DNA of 64,000 nucleotides from Deuterostichococcus epilithicus (taxonomy: Eukaryota; Chlorophyta; Trebouxiophyceae; Prasiolales; Stichococcaceae), in contig JAVTLE010000013.1 in the NCBI GenBank assembly GCA_033439295.1, positions 2,046,001-2,110,000 of the forward strand, written 5' to 3'. Positions within the stretch are counted from its first letter, which is position 1, and each line of letters starts with the position of its first letter. This document shows, one piece after another, positions 1 through 11,610 of this stretch. The translations under genes were made by a program, and so were the position numbers. The notes below the pieces were generated by a model. That model worked only from the letters and a program-made list of their open reading frames with translations, searched no databases and was not told the origin of the DNA.

Positions 1-965
1 AAGCGCACATTGTCGCGAAAGGCGAGGATCTCGCCGTCGTAGGTGGCCAGCAGGATGTCTTGCACGCCGTCAAAATCCAGGTCGTACAGCATCGGCGACG
101 TGTGCACAGTGGACTTGTGGAACGCCGGCCACCCTGTAGCCTGTGCGCCGTCCGCCGCCTCCAACACCTGCAGGCGCAGCGGAAATGATCCAGTCCTGAT
201 GTGCTGGACCACTTTACCCCTTCCAATTGCTCTGCTCGCAGCAGGGGTGCAGGATGTCGATGGCCGCTTCCCGAGCGCCAATCAGCCACCTGGACGGAGC
301 ATGTGGCAGTCCGCCCATCCTGTTGCTTGCGCACAAGCCGCCTGGGATCTGTGGTTTCCGGCAAGCGCAGCGATGCAGCTCAGCCAAATAAAATGCTCAC
401 GATAGGACCTCCGCCGCGTCCTGGGCCGTACCTCCAGGTGGTGCACGAAGGAGGGGACGACGATGTCCTTGTGGCCGTCGGAGAACAGATCTGTGATGAG
501 CGGCGTCGCGTACACGCTGCTCTGCACCTCGCTCATCCATCGCAGCTCCAGGTTCTGCGGGCAGATGTCCTCCAACTCCACCTCCTCGCTCCTGCGACGC
601 ATGCCGAGGACGAACGTTTGGAAGGCGTGCACATTGCCCTCTGTATGTTCACCCTCTGCATCGTCGTCACTGCCGGCTTCATGCAGTGAAGCTCGCGCTG
701 CAGTGCAGCATGCAGAGGCGCACTGACGCGCCGGCGCAAGTCAGCGCGGCTTGACGCACTTTGGCGGCGGCGGGGTGGTGTCCTCCGTCGCCTTGCGCTG
801 CAAAAACTTGTTGCCCCTCGTGTCCAAGCTGTGGTCGCCGACGATGCCCTTGCTGAGCTGCGCCCTGACGCCCGGCAGCCCCGCCGCCAGCAGCAGCACA
901 AGCAGCGGCAGCGCCCATGATGGGGGCGCTGGGCGCCGCCTGGGACCTTTCCTTGCTGCGCGCAT
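1..965 (-). CDS. DEX1: DEX1-like FG-GAP/integrin-alpha-type protein, 5' part
   Basis: This is the N-terminal part of a plant DEFECTIVE IN EXINE FORMATION 1-type protein, a secretory-pathway membrane protein with FG-GAP beta-propeller repeats that binds calcium in plants. Exons read 965-760, 591-432 and 167-1 and join in phase with GT-AG introns; the gene continues left of the window. Residues 1-35 form a signal peptide (basic stretch, then a Leu-rich core ending PGVRA). Family hallmarks follow in order: [46 protein letters not shown], then [20 protein letters not shown] and [14 protein letters not shown]. The DxDxDG-like LDFDGVQD is a calcium-type loop. The ATG at 965 is chosen because it gives a complete signal peptide. 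Its role in an alga without pollen is unknown; cell-wall or glycoprotein trafficking is an inference. Confidence 0.9.
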
Positions 966-2231
966 CAAGCTCCGATGCGGCTTATCGCTGCATTCGACGC
1001 TGCATCGGTGTGTTCGAAGCCCGCCCAGCAGTGAGGTGGATCGGTAAGTGGGCCAGCAGGTCTGACAGCTCTTGGATGCAGCTGATTTAAGCTCAAATGA
1101 GAGAGCTACACCCTCCGCATTTCGCCCTTGACGACTGAGAAGCTGCTACTCCCGCTGAGCTGATGCTTTGCCTCGATCACAAATCACGATTCGTGAACAG
1201 CGCTCTAAAGCCGGCGCGCAGCTTGCGAGCGCCTGTCAGAGTCGCTTCAGACCAGCCTGTGCGCAGCTGCTGATCGAGACTCGGCTGCAATGGCATCTGA
1301 ACATTGGTGCATGCACAGCGACGTCAACGGAATGGGCAAGCTAACATTGAGTTGACGACCCTGCGGCGTCAAGGAGCTTTCAGCTTTGCCGCACTTGTCG
1401 AGGCGCCGTGATTGACATCGAAGAGATGCGCATACATGTTTTGTTACATTAGATACTACAAATTGTCCATTCTGGATCCTTGAGGCGATCTCTCGGTGGC
1501 CAGCTTGCTCGACCTGTGACCCTACAAGGTTGGGTGCAGCAGAGGTGCGATTGCCATTCGTGCTTTCCATCCGATAGCAATTGAATCAAATATGGAGAAT
1601 TATTTATGAAAGTCCGACTCGGGTAGACGGTTGATTACGCTATCGGTTATGTGCAGAACACTGCTGGACCCGATGGCGACACCAGTATCAAACACCTCAA
1701 CACGCGGCCGCTGACGATCCAGCATATTGCAGGACGTGTGTATGGATGATTCCAGTGGTGGGGGTGTTGCCGGCGTCGACGGTATCTGGCAAATTGAGCA
1801 GCAGCGGGTGCCGAGGCTCACAACTGCAAATGCCTGCTACGAACACGAGAACTTATTGTCCGGTCCCGCTGCAACAATTCGTTTGTCGTCAATCATGGAC
1901 TGGCAGTCACGTCCAGGCCACCTGGCGCGCGATGGCAGCATGAGCAGCTGCCAACGGCACAGTCAGCGAACAGCATGACGCCCTCACAGGTTGCAGCAGA
2001 TGGACCTAGCATCGCCATCTCCTGGGGCATTGCGCAATTTCCAACTACGACTCGTCGCACCAGGTGTGCTTCCTTCAACTAGTCAAGACACCACCACGCT
2101 GTTCAGCGCAAGCTGGAGAGTCTGCTTGATGTGCGCCAGGCATGCTGTGAATTTGAGGCGCTCAATGGCGGTTGTCAGCGGCGGTTCCGACCGGCGAGGA
2201 TTGATGTTGCCTTTATGCAGGGCAGCGACCA
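966..2231. other. Intergenic region upstream of DEX1
   Basis: No convincing gene is seen. Open frames on both strands are short, lack family-like protein sequence, and do not connect by splice sites. It should hold the DEX1 promoter (DEX1 is read leftwards from 965) and the 5' part of the Gln-rich plus-strand locus, whose start I could not place. Confidence 0.5.
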
Positions 2232-3105
2232 GTGTGCATCAGCAGCAGGCACCCGCCGCAGATGTGGCATGGGCCCCAGCCCGCCGGGCAGCATCGTCCA
2301 GCGGCAATTGCGCTCGCCATGTGTCCTGGGTGGCGCCTGAAGCCTCAGAAGCGCAAGCTGAGCCAGTCGAGCCGGGATTCTTTGCACCGGAGCCGGCAGC
2401 AGCAGCCTGCTCTCTGGCAAACAACGTCCTACCACTCGCCTGTGCCCGCGGCGTCATTGCAACAGGCCCAGCCCATGGAGACCCCACAGCAGCAGCGAGC
2501 CGGCGCTGAGGCCTTCCCGGCGACAGGCATGCAGTACTTGTCACAGCTGCAGGCACCACCGCAAGCGCAGACGCGCAGCCACCAGTGCAACTGCAGCATG
2601 CCCAGCTGTAGCGGTCGGCACAAGCACAGCACCACATTGTGCAGCAGATGCAGATGCCGCAGCCAGTGCAGCAGCGGCTGACTGGCCGCACAGTCAGGGG
2701 CGTCCCTGCGCAGCCGCCCAGCAGGGCGGCATCCACAGCAGGCTCCGAGCGCAGCAGCGGAGCCGGGCGGCAATGGAACTCGCACTTCACGAAAGGCCGC
2801 AATATGAAAGCGCGGCCGCCAGCAAAGGTGGCGCCGCCACGGCCGACGCAGAGTCACACGGAGCGTCTGCAGCAGGTTGCGCCCCGGCGGTCGCACAGCC
2901 TGTACGGCGGAGTTGGGCCGCGCCCGCCGGGCAGCACTGGACCGGTAGGTCCGCTGCTCAGTTATTATAGATTATAGCAGCAGCAGCAGGCCATGCCGCA
3001 GCAGTATGGAGCAGCTCAAGGCCTGCTCCAGGCATGCCCGTGTATCCGCCCCAGCACGGAGGCGGCTGGATGCAGCAGCAGCAGGTGGCGCCAATGTGGG
3101 GCTAG
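2232..3105 (+). CDS. Gln/Pro-rich gene of unknown function, model unresolved
   Basis: The plus strand encodes Gln-rich protein in pieces, but the pieces sit in different frames: RLKPQKRKLSQSSRDSL and MQYLSQLQAPPQAQT, then QQMQMPQPVQQRLTGRTVRG and WNSHFTKGRNMKARPP, then a final segment ending VYPPQHGGGWMQQQQVAPMW and TAG at 3103-3105. A good donor (GTAGGT at 2945) follows the PRPPGSTGP segment, but the only acceptors give an intron of about 36-45 bases, unusually short here. An in-frame TAG interrupts the Gln-rich stretch near 2610. It could be a real intron-rich gene whose short exons I cannot join, or a decaying pseudogene. It sits tail to tail with GlsA. I recognise no family. Confidence 0.35.
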
Positions 3106-3395
3106 CACAGGCATCGTTGGTTGATCCTGGTTCCAAAGCTCGTGTCCGTTCTAGGGCTTTACCTAACAATCTGAGCGCGATATGGTTTTGACCGTGGTTC
3201 AAACCTCCGTAAGACACCTGAAGACTCTACGACAGCGGAGATCGTCAAAGAATTACCAACAACGTGGGTGCTGCTGCATTATGCGCCCTCTCGTGTGGCA
3301 GCGCTGCAGATGCATGAGTTCAATACTGCTCTCTCTGTGCCGTCTGCCTTCCCAGATCCCCTTGCCCCAAATCAGCGGCAGCTGACACCATGCTC

Positions 3396-6300
3396 TCAGC
3401 TCCCCTTCTTCGCCCGGAATGTGTTTCTGAGCTCCTTGAACCTGCGGCAAAGCGTGCTCGTGTCATGAGTCGAACGAGCAGGGAAGGCAATTGTTGTTTG
3501 CAAGGCATTTGGAAGGATGGCATTTCTGCAAGGCTAGCCGCGTATACGAAGCTGCTTCTGGTCTGGATGCCAGCTCAGGCTGCAGTAGCGATGATGCAGA
3601 AGGCAGACGCACCGCTTGAAGCACTGCGCCTTGGTTTTGCCGTCCACCTCGGCTGCAATGCGTTCCCACCGGTCCTCCTCCTCCTGTGCGGCACAACCGC
3701 ATAAGGACATGTGAGGTCATGCAAGGAGATGAACAGTGTAGAGTGAAAGGACACGCACCGGGCAGAGCGCCTTGCGTCAGACTCGGCAAATACAGCAAGC
3801 TGCAGCAGCAGCCAGCAACCAGCTGGCCGGCTCATCACATGACACAGCTGTTGTACAGAGGTTTCAAGACGTCAGCTCCGCCTCGGATCACACTCTTCTG
3901 CGCTGGAGTAAGCAGCAATGCACTGCATGATGAACCAGGGATTGCCACCTATGCGACACAACACCCCCCACCCCCCGATTGAGTCTCACCTTGCCGAACT
4001 TCTTCATCGCCGCGACCAGTGCCAGCTGCTGCGTGTCGCTCCACTCGCCGCTGGGGCCGGCGCCGCCGGGCGACGGCTGTGGCGGCGTCGCCGGTGCCGG
4101 CGCGGCGCCGCCGGGGCCGCGCTGCGCGCTGCCGTTGGCCGATGCCTTGCCGTTATCTGTGGGGGCCGCGCCGTTGGCCGTCGCCTTGCCATTGGCCGCG
4201 GGGGCGCCGTTGGCGGCTGCGCCGTCCGCCGATGGCGCGATGTTAACAGTGACATCCGTGAACACCTCCGACCGCGCGGTGGCGTCCGAGTTGATGGCCG
4301 TCGCGCTGCGCTTGCCAGTGGGGATGAAGCTGGGCTTCGCCTGCGCGCCGCGGCCCGCCTTGAGCCCGTGCTTGGCCATGTCGATGACCTCTGGCACGGT
4401 GCGCGTCCGCACATACCCCGCCACCTGGTCCCACCGCTTTGCTGTGCCCTGAGGGTCGGCGAGGTACAGGAATTTGGGGATGGAACTGAACTGGTGTCAT
4501 ACCCGAGAGGGCAACAGACTTGGGACCAGCAAGGAGCGCAGCATGGGGGCAACAGAGTGCCGCATCCCGAAACCCGTCAGTGCGTAGCCACAGTGGTGCA
4601 CTGTTCAATGGGCACATGATGGGCAACAAGCAACAGACCATGCGCTGCGGTCCAGAGGCACATGACATGACTCGAACTACATCTCTCTCGTGTGGGTCTC
4701 ACCACGGGGTACTTGACGAGCGCCTTCTCCAGGAGCCGGATCTCGTCGTCGCCCCACGAGGCTAGCCGCGCCGCCCTCTCCGCCTCCTCCTGCTTCTTGA
4801 CCGCCATGGCCTCTGCCTCTGCCGCCGCTGCCGCATTCTGCTTCGCGATCTGCTCCTCCGACACCTTCTGCCCAATCAGGATGAGATTCTCCTGCACACA
4901 CGTAACACGCGACAGATTCAGGAGTTCAGCAGCCTCGCAACCCGCCGCTGAGGTGCGCTCTGCAGCCTAGTTGCAGGAACAGTCGGCACGTTCGGGGGGC
5001 GTGCACAGTCTGCAAGCCCTGTAGGCGAATCTGCAGATGTGACGCTACACTCATGGGAACATGCGGAGATGGCGCTGCGCTTGCAGGAGGCTGCGCAGCG
5101 CAGACGCAGCGCGCAGCATCCCGCGTCAGGTCTGCAGCCGTCAATGCAGCGACACGGTGGGGAGTGGAGCAGCAGCGTCGAGGGCATCGTGAAATCCACA
5201 CCTGCAGCAGGGACTGCTGGGAGGCGCGGGAGCCAGCCCGGTCCTCCATCCCGCCGCGCGCCGCCTGCAGCTGCCCCAGGTTGAGCTTCTCGCACAGCTG
5301 CTCCGTCTCGTAGTCCGGCAGCAACCGCCCGCCCTCGCCGTCTGCAATAGTAAGATGATATTGCGAAGGTTACGGGGGGATGCAGGATTTGAGAGCTCTA
5401 GTGCGGGACTGTCATTGCAGCAGCTGCTACATCTTGTGGTCCAGCAGCAGCCCTCTGCCCTTCGCCCCCTGCATTTGAAATCTGATGAACACGATTTATA
5501 AAAGATCTTGTTCTGGATGGAGAGTGCGGGCTCCGGTGCGGAACCAGCGTTGTAGCAGGCACGCTGGCTGCGGCTTGTCAGCATAATGGGCATTTGAAGT
5601 GGGGGCAAGCATAGCCACGAAGCGAGTCCCAGGGACCCAGCACTGCACCCACGCCAGGGCCGGTCTTGCAGCTCCAACATGCCCCAATCTCCATGCACCG
5701 CCATGCTTCAGTTCCAGCATGCAGCATTATGCAGCCGGCGTCTGCAGGCAGCACACAGTTGGCTGCACGTGTTCGCTGTGGTTCGTGGCGCTGCCAAAGT
5801 TGCCTGCGTGTGCAGGCGCAGGCGCCCACCTGCGTTGGCGCACAGGGCGCGCAGCCGGCTGCGCTCCTTCTGCATCGCCTTGCGCTCCACCTGGCGGGCC
5901 TTTTTGGCCTCCGCCGCCGAGACAGCGGCTGCCGCCTCCGCCTCCGCCTTGGCGGCCGCCTCCTCCTTGGCCCTGGCCTCCGCTTCCCGCTGGTCCTTTA
6001 GCCTCGCGTCCTCCTTTGCCTTCTTCCGGGCGTCCCTGCACAACGAAAGAGGCGAAACGTTCGACTGGGGTCCGAAAGCCAACACCAGGCTGAGGACGGT
6101 CGCTGCCACGACGCAATGGCTGCTGGCTGATCTGCCGCCCCTGCGGCTCTTTGCAATTCTGTACACACTGCAGTTTCGTACACACTGTAGCGAAGCTATG
6201 GTGGACAGCGCAAGTGAGGAAGAGCCACAGCAGGCAGTGGCAGGGCAGGGTGCGAGGGGCGCACTTGGCGGCGCGCTCCGCCTGGCGGCGGCGGACCATG

Positions 6301-8584
6301 CGCGGGTCCTGGTTGAAGGCGTTTTCCACGAAGGCCTTGAGCCGCTTCACCTCCTCCTTCTTCGCCTTCTCCCGCAGCTTCGAGTTGAAGCGCTCAATCC
6401 AGCGCCTGCGCATGATGGGTTTGAGTTCACATCCTGGGTTCCCCGTTGAAGGCCGCTCTCGGGATGCTGGCGGCCCCCACCACAGCTCAACAATGCTGCA
6501 CAGGGCCAGAGCCCGGTCACGGCAGCCCAGTCAGGCCAGCGGCGCAAGGAACCTCGTTTCCCACTGCTCTCTCGACGACACCACAGCAGGCATGCGCCGT
6601 GCCGGGCCCAGGATTTCTGCCGCCGCGCCGTCTATGCGTGCCGCTCATGGACGCCGGCCCTGCAACCCTACTCACGGATAGCAACCCTGTGGGAGGGGCA
6701 GCGCACCGGTCCTCGCGCGTCTCGGCCTGCTCCACGTCCTCCTCGTCGGGGTGCGGGAACTCGCGCCACGACTTGAACGCGAACCAGAACTTGTAGAAGC
6801 GGTCCACCTCACGGTCCTCCGCTTCCTCCTCCCCCAGCTCCGGCGCCGGCTGCTGCACGCTCCATCGGCTCTGCCGCCGAAAGGCCGGACCAAAGACCTG
6901 CGCGGCACGCATGGGTGATGGGGGGGGTGGGGCGGGAGGCGTTGACCTCCGTCTGCGAGCTTGCCTCGTGCCATGCCTGCCATGCTGCCGGCCCTATCCG
7001 CCTCTGATAGCCTGGTGGACGCTGCTGCCTCGACCGTGCATCCACCCCTTACGGGCTGCTCGATGGATAGAGCGGGCATACCAGCTTCCCTCCGATCAAA
7101 AGCAGGACAGCGGGCCTGCATGCTTTCAGCTGCAAGCCAACATGCTTGCCTTGAAGAAGTCCGCGGCGGCGCAGGCCTCTGGCAGGCTGTCGTCAAACTC
7201 GTCCACCGAGTCGAACTCGCGCCGCTTCGCCGGATCTGACAAGTTGTCGTATGCCTCCTGGACCTGTGCGGCAGCGGAAACGCTTGCCGTACTGAACCTT
7301 GCCTGGGGCCTCCTCTCTGATGCTTGCGGATGCATCTGCTAGCTTCGCAGGCATACTGGCTGACTCCTTCGGGTGTTCAACTCAAGCTAAGCACAACATC
7401 CGTCCCGTCGCATGGTCAGCATCACATCGCATACAAGCTGGCCTCACTGCAGGCTGCCAGGCAGGTGCTGTCATGTTTGCAGGTATATTCGGAGCACCTG
7501 CACGAAGTACTCGTCGATCTTGGCCTTCTCCGCCTCGTCACTGATGCCGGCACCAGCCTTGTCCGGGTGCTTCTCCAGAGCCACCTTGCGGTAGGCTGCA
7601 GATCAGAGCGACACAAGGGTCTCAGCCTTTCTGTGCTTCTGCGGCCGAGTGTAGATCTGGGTGTGGATGCGGGTACACGAGGAAGATGTCGACGCGCAGG
7701 CGCCATGCAAACAGAATCTGCCAAGCATGTGTTGCAGGCGCCGTCCATGCCGAGTGACGCCAATGTGCGGTGAACGGGAGACGCCAGGCGCACCCAGTTT
7801 GATGTCGGCCTCCGTGGCCATCCACCGCTCGTTCTGCAGGCCCAGCAGTTTGTAGTAGTCCGGCTTGGAGCCATCCTTCTTCTTCTTCTTCTTCTTGCTG
7901 CCGGTCCAGCTGACCCTGCGCACAGCCATGTTGAGGGGCGCTCGCTTGGCGTGAGCCGCAGGGTCCGACGTTTCTGAGAGCAGCAATCTGCACCAACGTG
8001 GTTTTGGCAGGCACGCTCACGGAGCTCACCCTTCGGGCACTGCATCGTCCAGTAGGCTGGCCCTGCTGGCGTTGCTCTTCACCTCTGACGCGCTGTCATC
8101 CTCTGCTTGTGAGTGCTTGCCTGCATAGAAAGAACGCGGGGTGGCGTTGCAATGGCAAGCTGCGATGAAGTTCATGCTCCGGCAACGTTGGCCGGCTGAC
8201 ATCCTCTGCCTGTTGCGCAAAGCGTTCGAAGCCACCGGTGTGCCGTGCAGCAAGCGAGGAACTACAGACGTCGCTCGCAGCGCACGCGCAATTGCATAGC
8301 ATTTCGACATGCTTCAGCTCGCTGGAGCATGACTCAAACCGCCAATCGCAGGCAGGGTTGCGTTCCGGCGCAGCCTCCTCAGACCGCCACATTCCGAGTG
8401 TGTCTGCAGGATTCGGGCGTGCTTAGGGCGGCTCACCGATTACACCGGCCTGCAGGAGAGCAAAGTGATGGAACGCATGTCCCGCTGCGTCTTTGTTGCT
8501 GTGCTGCGCGAGCGTGAAGGAGCAGCAGACTTCACATCCGCCGTCAGGAGCCAGCGACTGCTCATACGCGATGAGCAGCACCAT
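3396..8584 (-). CDS. GlsA: Zuotin/MPP11-type ribosome-associated J-protein (GlsA, DNAJC2)
   Basis: This is a ribosome-associated Hsp70 co-chaperone, the family of yeast zuotin and Volvox gonidialess A, which acts in nascent-chain folding and, in Volvox, in asymmetric division. Thirteen exons join in phase: 8584-8437, 8120-8030, 7915-7794, 7595-7498, 7263-7150, 6897-6707, 6405-6265, 6035-5830, 5341-5202, 4891-4703, 4448-3990, 3683-3613, 3441-3396, giving 671 residues. The N-terminus carries the family signature AAGHAFHHFAL. The J domain starts near residue 99 (PDYYKLLGL), with the catalytic HPD at 130-132. The zuotin-homology region begins at 192 (VFGPAFRRQSRWSV) and is followed by a charged helix. 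Two C-terminal SANT/Myb repeats begin at W463 and W616, as in GlsA and MPP11 but not yeast zuotin. The intron after 7150 uses a GC donor. The protein ends FKELRNTFRAKKGS. Confidence 0.96.
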
Positions 8585-8952
8585 GCTGCACCGTCACTGG
8601 AGATCCGTCTGCCAAACCAGTAACATGCAGCGGTCCCTGCCTTTGTACTATCGTCACGCCATCAAATGGCAGGCGCTTTGCGAGCATCGACAAGAGTCAG
8701 ACAGCCTCTCGACAATGGCGCTTGTTATTCCCCTCCTGCATCGAGCCCAGCACGGCGCAGCACGGCACAAAGCCGACAAAGCGCCGCCCCTCGAGTGCTC
8801 TCGCCAGACAGAACTTCCAGCGACGCCGTCGGATGGAGAGCGTCCGATGCATGCATCCGGCCAAGCAGCGTGACGATCTGCAGGATCTGAACGCAGCGAA
8901 GCGCGAGGCAGCAGTCAGACCGAAGCAGGACGCCTGATAATCCGCAGCTACC
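8585..8952. promoter_or_regulatory. Divergent upstream region, GlsA and unknown gene
   Basis: This 368-base gap separates the GlsA start codon (8584, read left) from the first plausible ATG of the next gene (8953, read right). It must contain both 5' leaders and core promoters. I see no recognisable TATA box or repeated element, and the open frames inside are shadow frames. Confidence 0.5.
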
Positions 8953-11553
8953 ATGGACGCATGGGACCTCCAGAGCCAGCTGGAGTGCGGCAAGCCGGGC
9001 CTTGAGTCGCAGCACTCGCAGCAGGCATGCCAGTCTCAGGTGCCATACTGGCCTTCGCAGCAGAGCAGTCATTGGCATCTGCCGCAGCCGCATCAGCAGA
9101 TGCTGCCGGTTGCAGCACCACCAGTGCTATCACCGCTGCAGAGCGTGCCGCTCGCTGGCGGCTCCCAGCGAGATGCGTCGCATGCATGGCTGCCGCCGCG
9201 GGTGCCGGCGGCAGCCATGCCTTTGCTGCGAAGCCGCGCCGTGGCTGCGGGAGCACCTGGCAGCAGGCCGCAGCAGGCCCCGCCAGCAAGCCAGTGCGGC
9301 GTGCCAAGGCTGGCAGCAAGCTCCTTGAAATCACCTTCCGCCTCCTGCCAGATGGTGGACCCGAATCCAGAGCTGAGGGCCGTGGGCGCCGCCGCTGTCA
9401 CCAACACTGCGGCGACTAGCACGGCGGTGCCTCTGAGCAGCCTGTCGCTGGAGTCGTACTGCCACATCCTGAGCCTGCTGACTGGCGGCCAGCCGACTGT
9501 GCAGCCACTGCATGCATCGCAGCACGGCGTCATCCGTGCGCAGGACCTCAAACAGGTGGCAGTCTTGCAGAGTCTTGCACATGTGTCAGCCTAGTGCACC
9601 GCATTTCTGCGTCCAGTGGTAGACATGTGCAGCTCGTGTGTATCCTGAATCGTTGATCACTCTCCCTACGGTGCAGGTGCTGTACCTCCACGGGCATGCC
9701 GTCGGCTCAAGGACGAAGCAGGCACGCTGCATGATCGGCATGAGATCTACAGTTGGGCTGCTGCATGTTATTCTCTCTCAAGAAATCGTCAGATACTAAA
9801 GGCTGTGGCAGGTCAACCTCACCTGGGCGCATGCATGCAGGACCTGCTCGACAGGATGATTGGCATGCCGCTGGTCAACCTGCAGAGCCTCTCCAGCAGC
9901 GCGGCACGCCAGCAGGTGATTTGGATCAGTTCAGCCCGATCTTCCGCACCCACAACCTGCGATGCAGCCTGCATGGCAGCAGGTTCGGCATTGTGCCTCG
10001 TGTGGATTGCTCAGTTTGAGATACCTGCTGGACTGCTCTTGTCCTAGTTGGAGTATCATGTGCTCTACAGGCGTCAGGCGGCGGCCTTACAGGTGTGGAC
10101 ATCGATGATATGGCAGCACTCGGGTGGGGCGTGCCCATGCCGGCGCTGGCAGACGCGCTGCAGCACAATGCGCTGGACGTTGAGCAGCAGTCCGAGCTGC
10201 TGTGCTCGCTTGAGCCGGCGAGCCACGAGCCGATGCAGTCCGCTGTGAGCACCTCCGCCGCCAAATGCTGTATGCGTACAACATTTGCTTGGAAAACCCC
10301 GCCATTGATCTACCAGAACAAGCTGTGTGTCGTGAAGTGCTCCTCTCTCTTTGTTTCTGCCGTCTGCAGCGAGCAGGGGTTGTTCAGCTGCCCTTCCATG
10401 AGCAAAACCAGGTCCTGCACTGGCAGCAGGCTGAGCAGGTGGGCGAGCCCAGCAGCGACCTCCTCCTGCAGCATGCGGTGCAGCCACCGCCAGCCGCTGA
10501 TGGGCTGCCAGGGCAAGCTTCAGAAGCCGCCGTCGCCGCCGATGACGAGGCTGCAGCACTGGCGCAGCCGGCATGTGTCCTGGTGGATGCTGCAGTGCCG
10601 GCACCGGTGTCTGCTGCCGAGCACATGGCAGCACTGAGGCCGGTGGGCAGCCGCATTGGCACTCTTGCTTTCTGTGTTTATCGTTCGTGCTCATGCTCGT
10701 GGGAAGACTACAATTCTGCATGCATGTCCTCCCGCTGAGGGCAGACGGTCACGCCAGTGTGATCCAGAATCCAAGTTGCATGCGACTGCAGGTACAGGTG
10801 GTAGAGCAGTCACAGCCGGCACCAGAAACGGCTACACCCGTTGGCGACCAAAAGCCTGTGCGCAAGCGAAAGGGCGGGGCGCGGCTATCGGGGGAGGCCG
10901 CCGGCAAGTCGCGCTGTGTCACGCCTGCCCGCCCGACCGCTGCTGTGGACCTTGTCGGCGGCAGCACCTTCAACGAGGGTGTGTGTTTTCGAGCATTTGC
11001 AGTGTTGCGTATTCCGGCCGACGAGCAGCGCTTACATGTCAAACAGCATGGCTGCGCTCGGCAAGTCTGATCGCATTGCTGTCACCTGTTGCACTGCAGG
11101 GTCAGTCGTGTGGGTCAGCATGGGCTCAAAAGCCTGGCCGGCGCTCGTGGTTTGCGCATCAGAGAAGGCGAGTGGGTGAAAATGGGTGTCATCGAGCATT
11201 GGACTGTGAAATCTGTCGTTGAAGCCAATCACCGACTGAGAGTTGAAGATGCAATCGGCAGGCACATGTGCGACTGTTTAGCACGGGCATCAAGACAGCC
11301 GTCAAGTGGGGCGCGCTGCGCCTCTTTGACGGCACAGACGAGTGCTCGGACAACAGCACCCTGGGCCGCAAGGTGCCTGGCAATGCAAAACCGTGGGAAT
11401 CCTGCGTGTCTGAGCGTTTCCCTTTTGCTAAGCTTCGATACTGTGTGTGGACAGACAGTTTGCGAGCAGCGACTCCTCAGAACTGCTGCCTACTGCATGC
11501 AGGCCTTTGCGGCAGCCATGAAACACGTGCTTTCGGTGGCCGCCGAGGCGTAG
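8953..11553 (+). CDS. Unrecognised Gln/Ala/Pro-rich multi-exon gene
   Basis: A plus-strand gene is supported by several coding-like segments flanked by good splice sites, but I do not recognise the family. Segment 1 starts at the ATG of 8953 and runs to a donor near 9558 after RAQDLKQ. Other segments include DLLDRMIGMPLVNLQSLSSS (about 9841-9916), a segment after a TTACAG acceptor near 10092 with GVDIDDMAALGWGVPMPAL, an Ala-rich segment from about 10370, one with a basic nuclear-signal-like KPVRKRKGG (about 10855-10880), KTAVKWGALRLFDGTDECSD (about 11293-11350), and a last segment AFAAAMKHVLSVAAEA ending in TAG at 11553. The composition and the basic cluster suggest a nuclear regulatory protein, but that is only an inference. 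It is tail to tail with the menB-like gene, 57 bases apart. Confidence 0.45.
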
Positions 11554-11610
11554 CCAGAGCAGCGGTCGGTGAGAATGTCACGCAGGCTTTGCCAGCAGCA
11601 CATCGGCGAA

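Noticed and set aside
2945-2981. A 36-base GT-AG intron in the Gln-rich locus
   Set aside because: It is far shorter than the resolved introns in this window, so it is not used to build a gene model.
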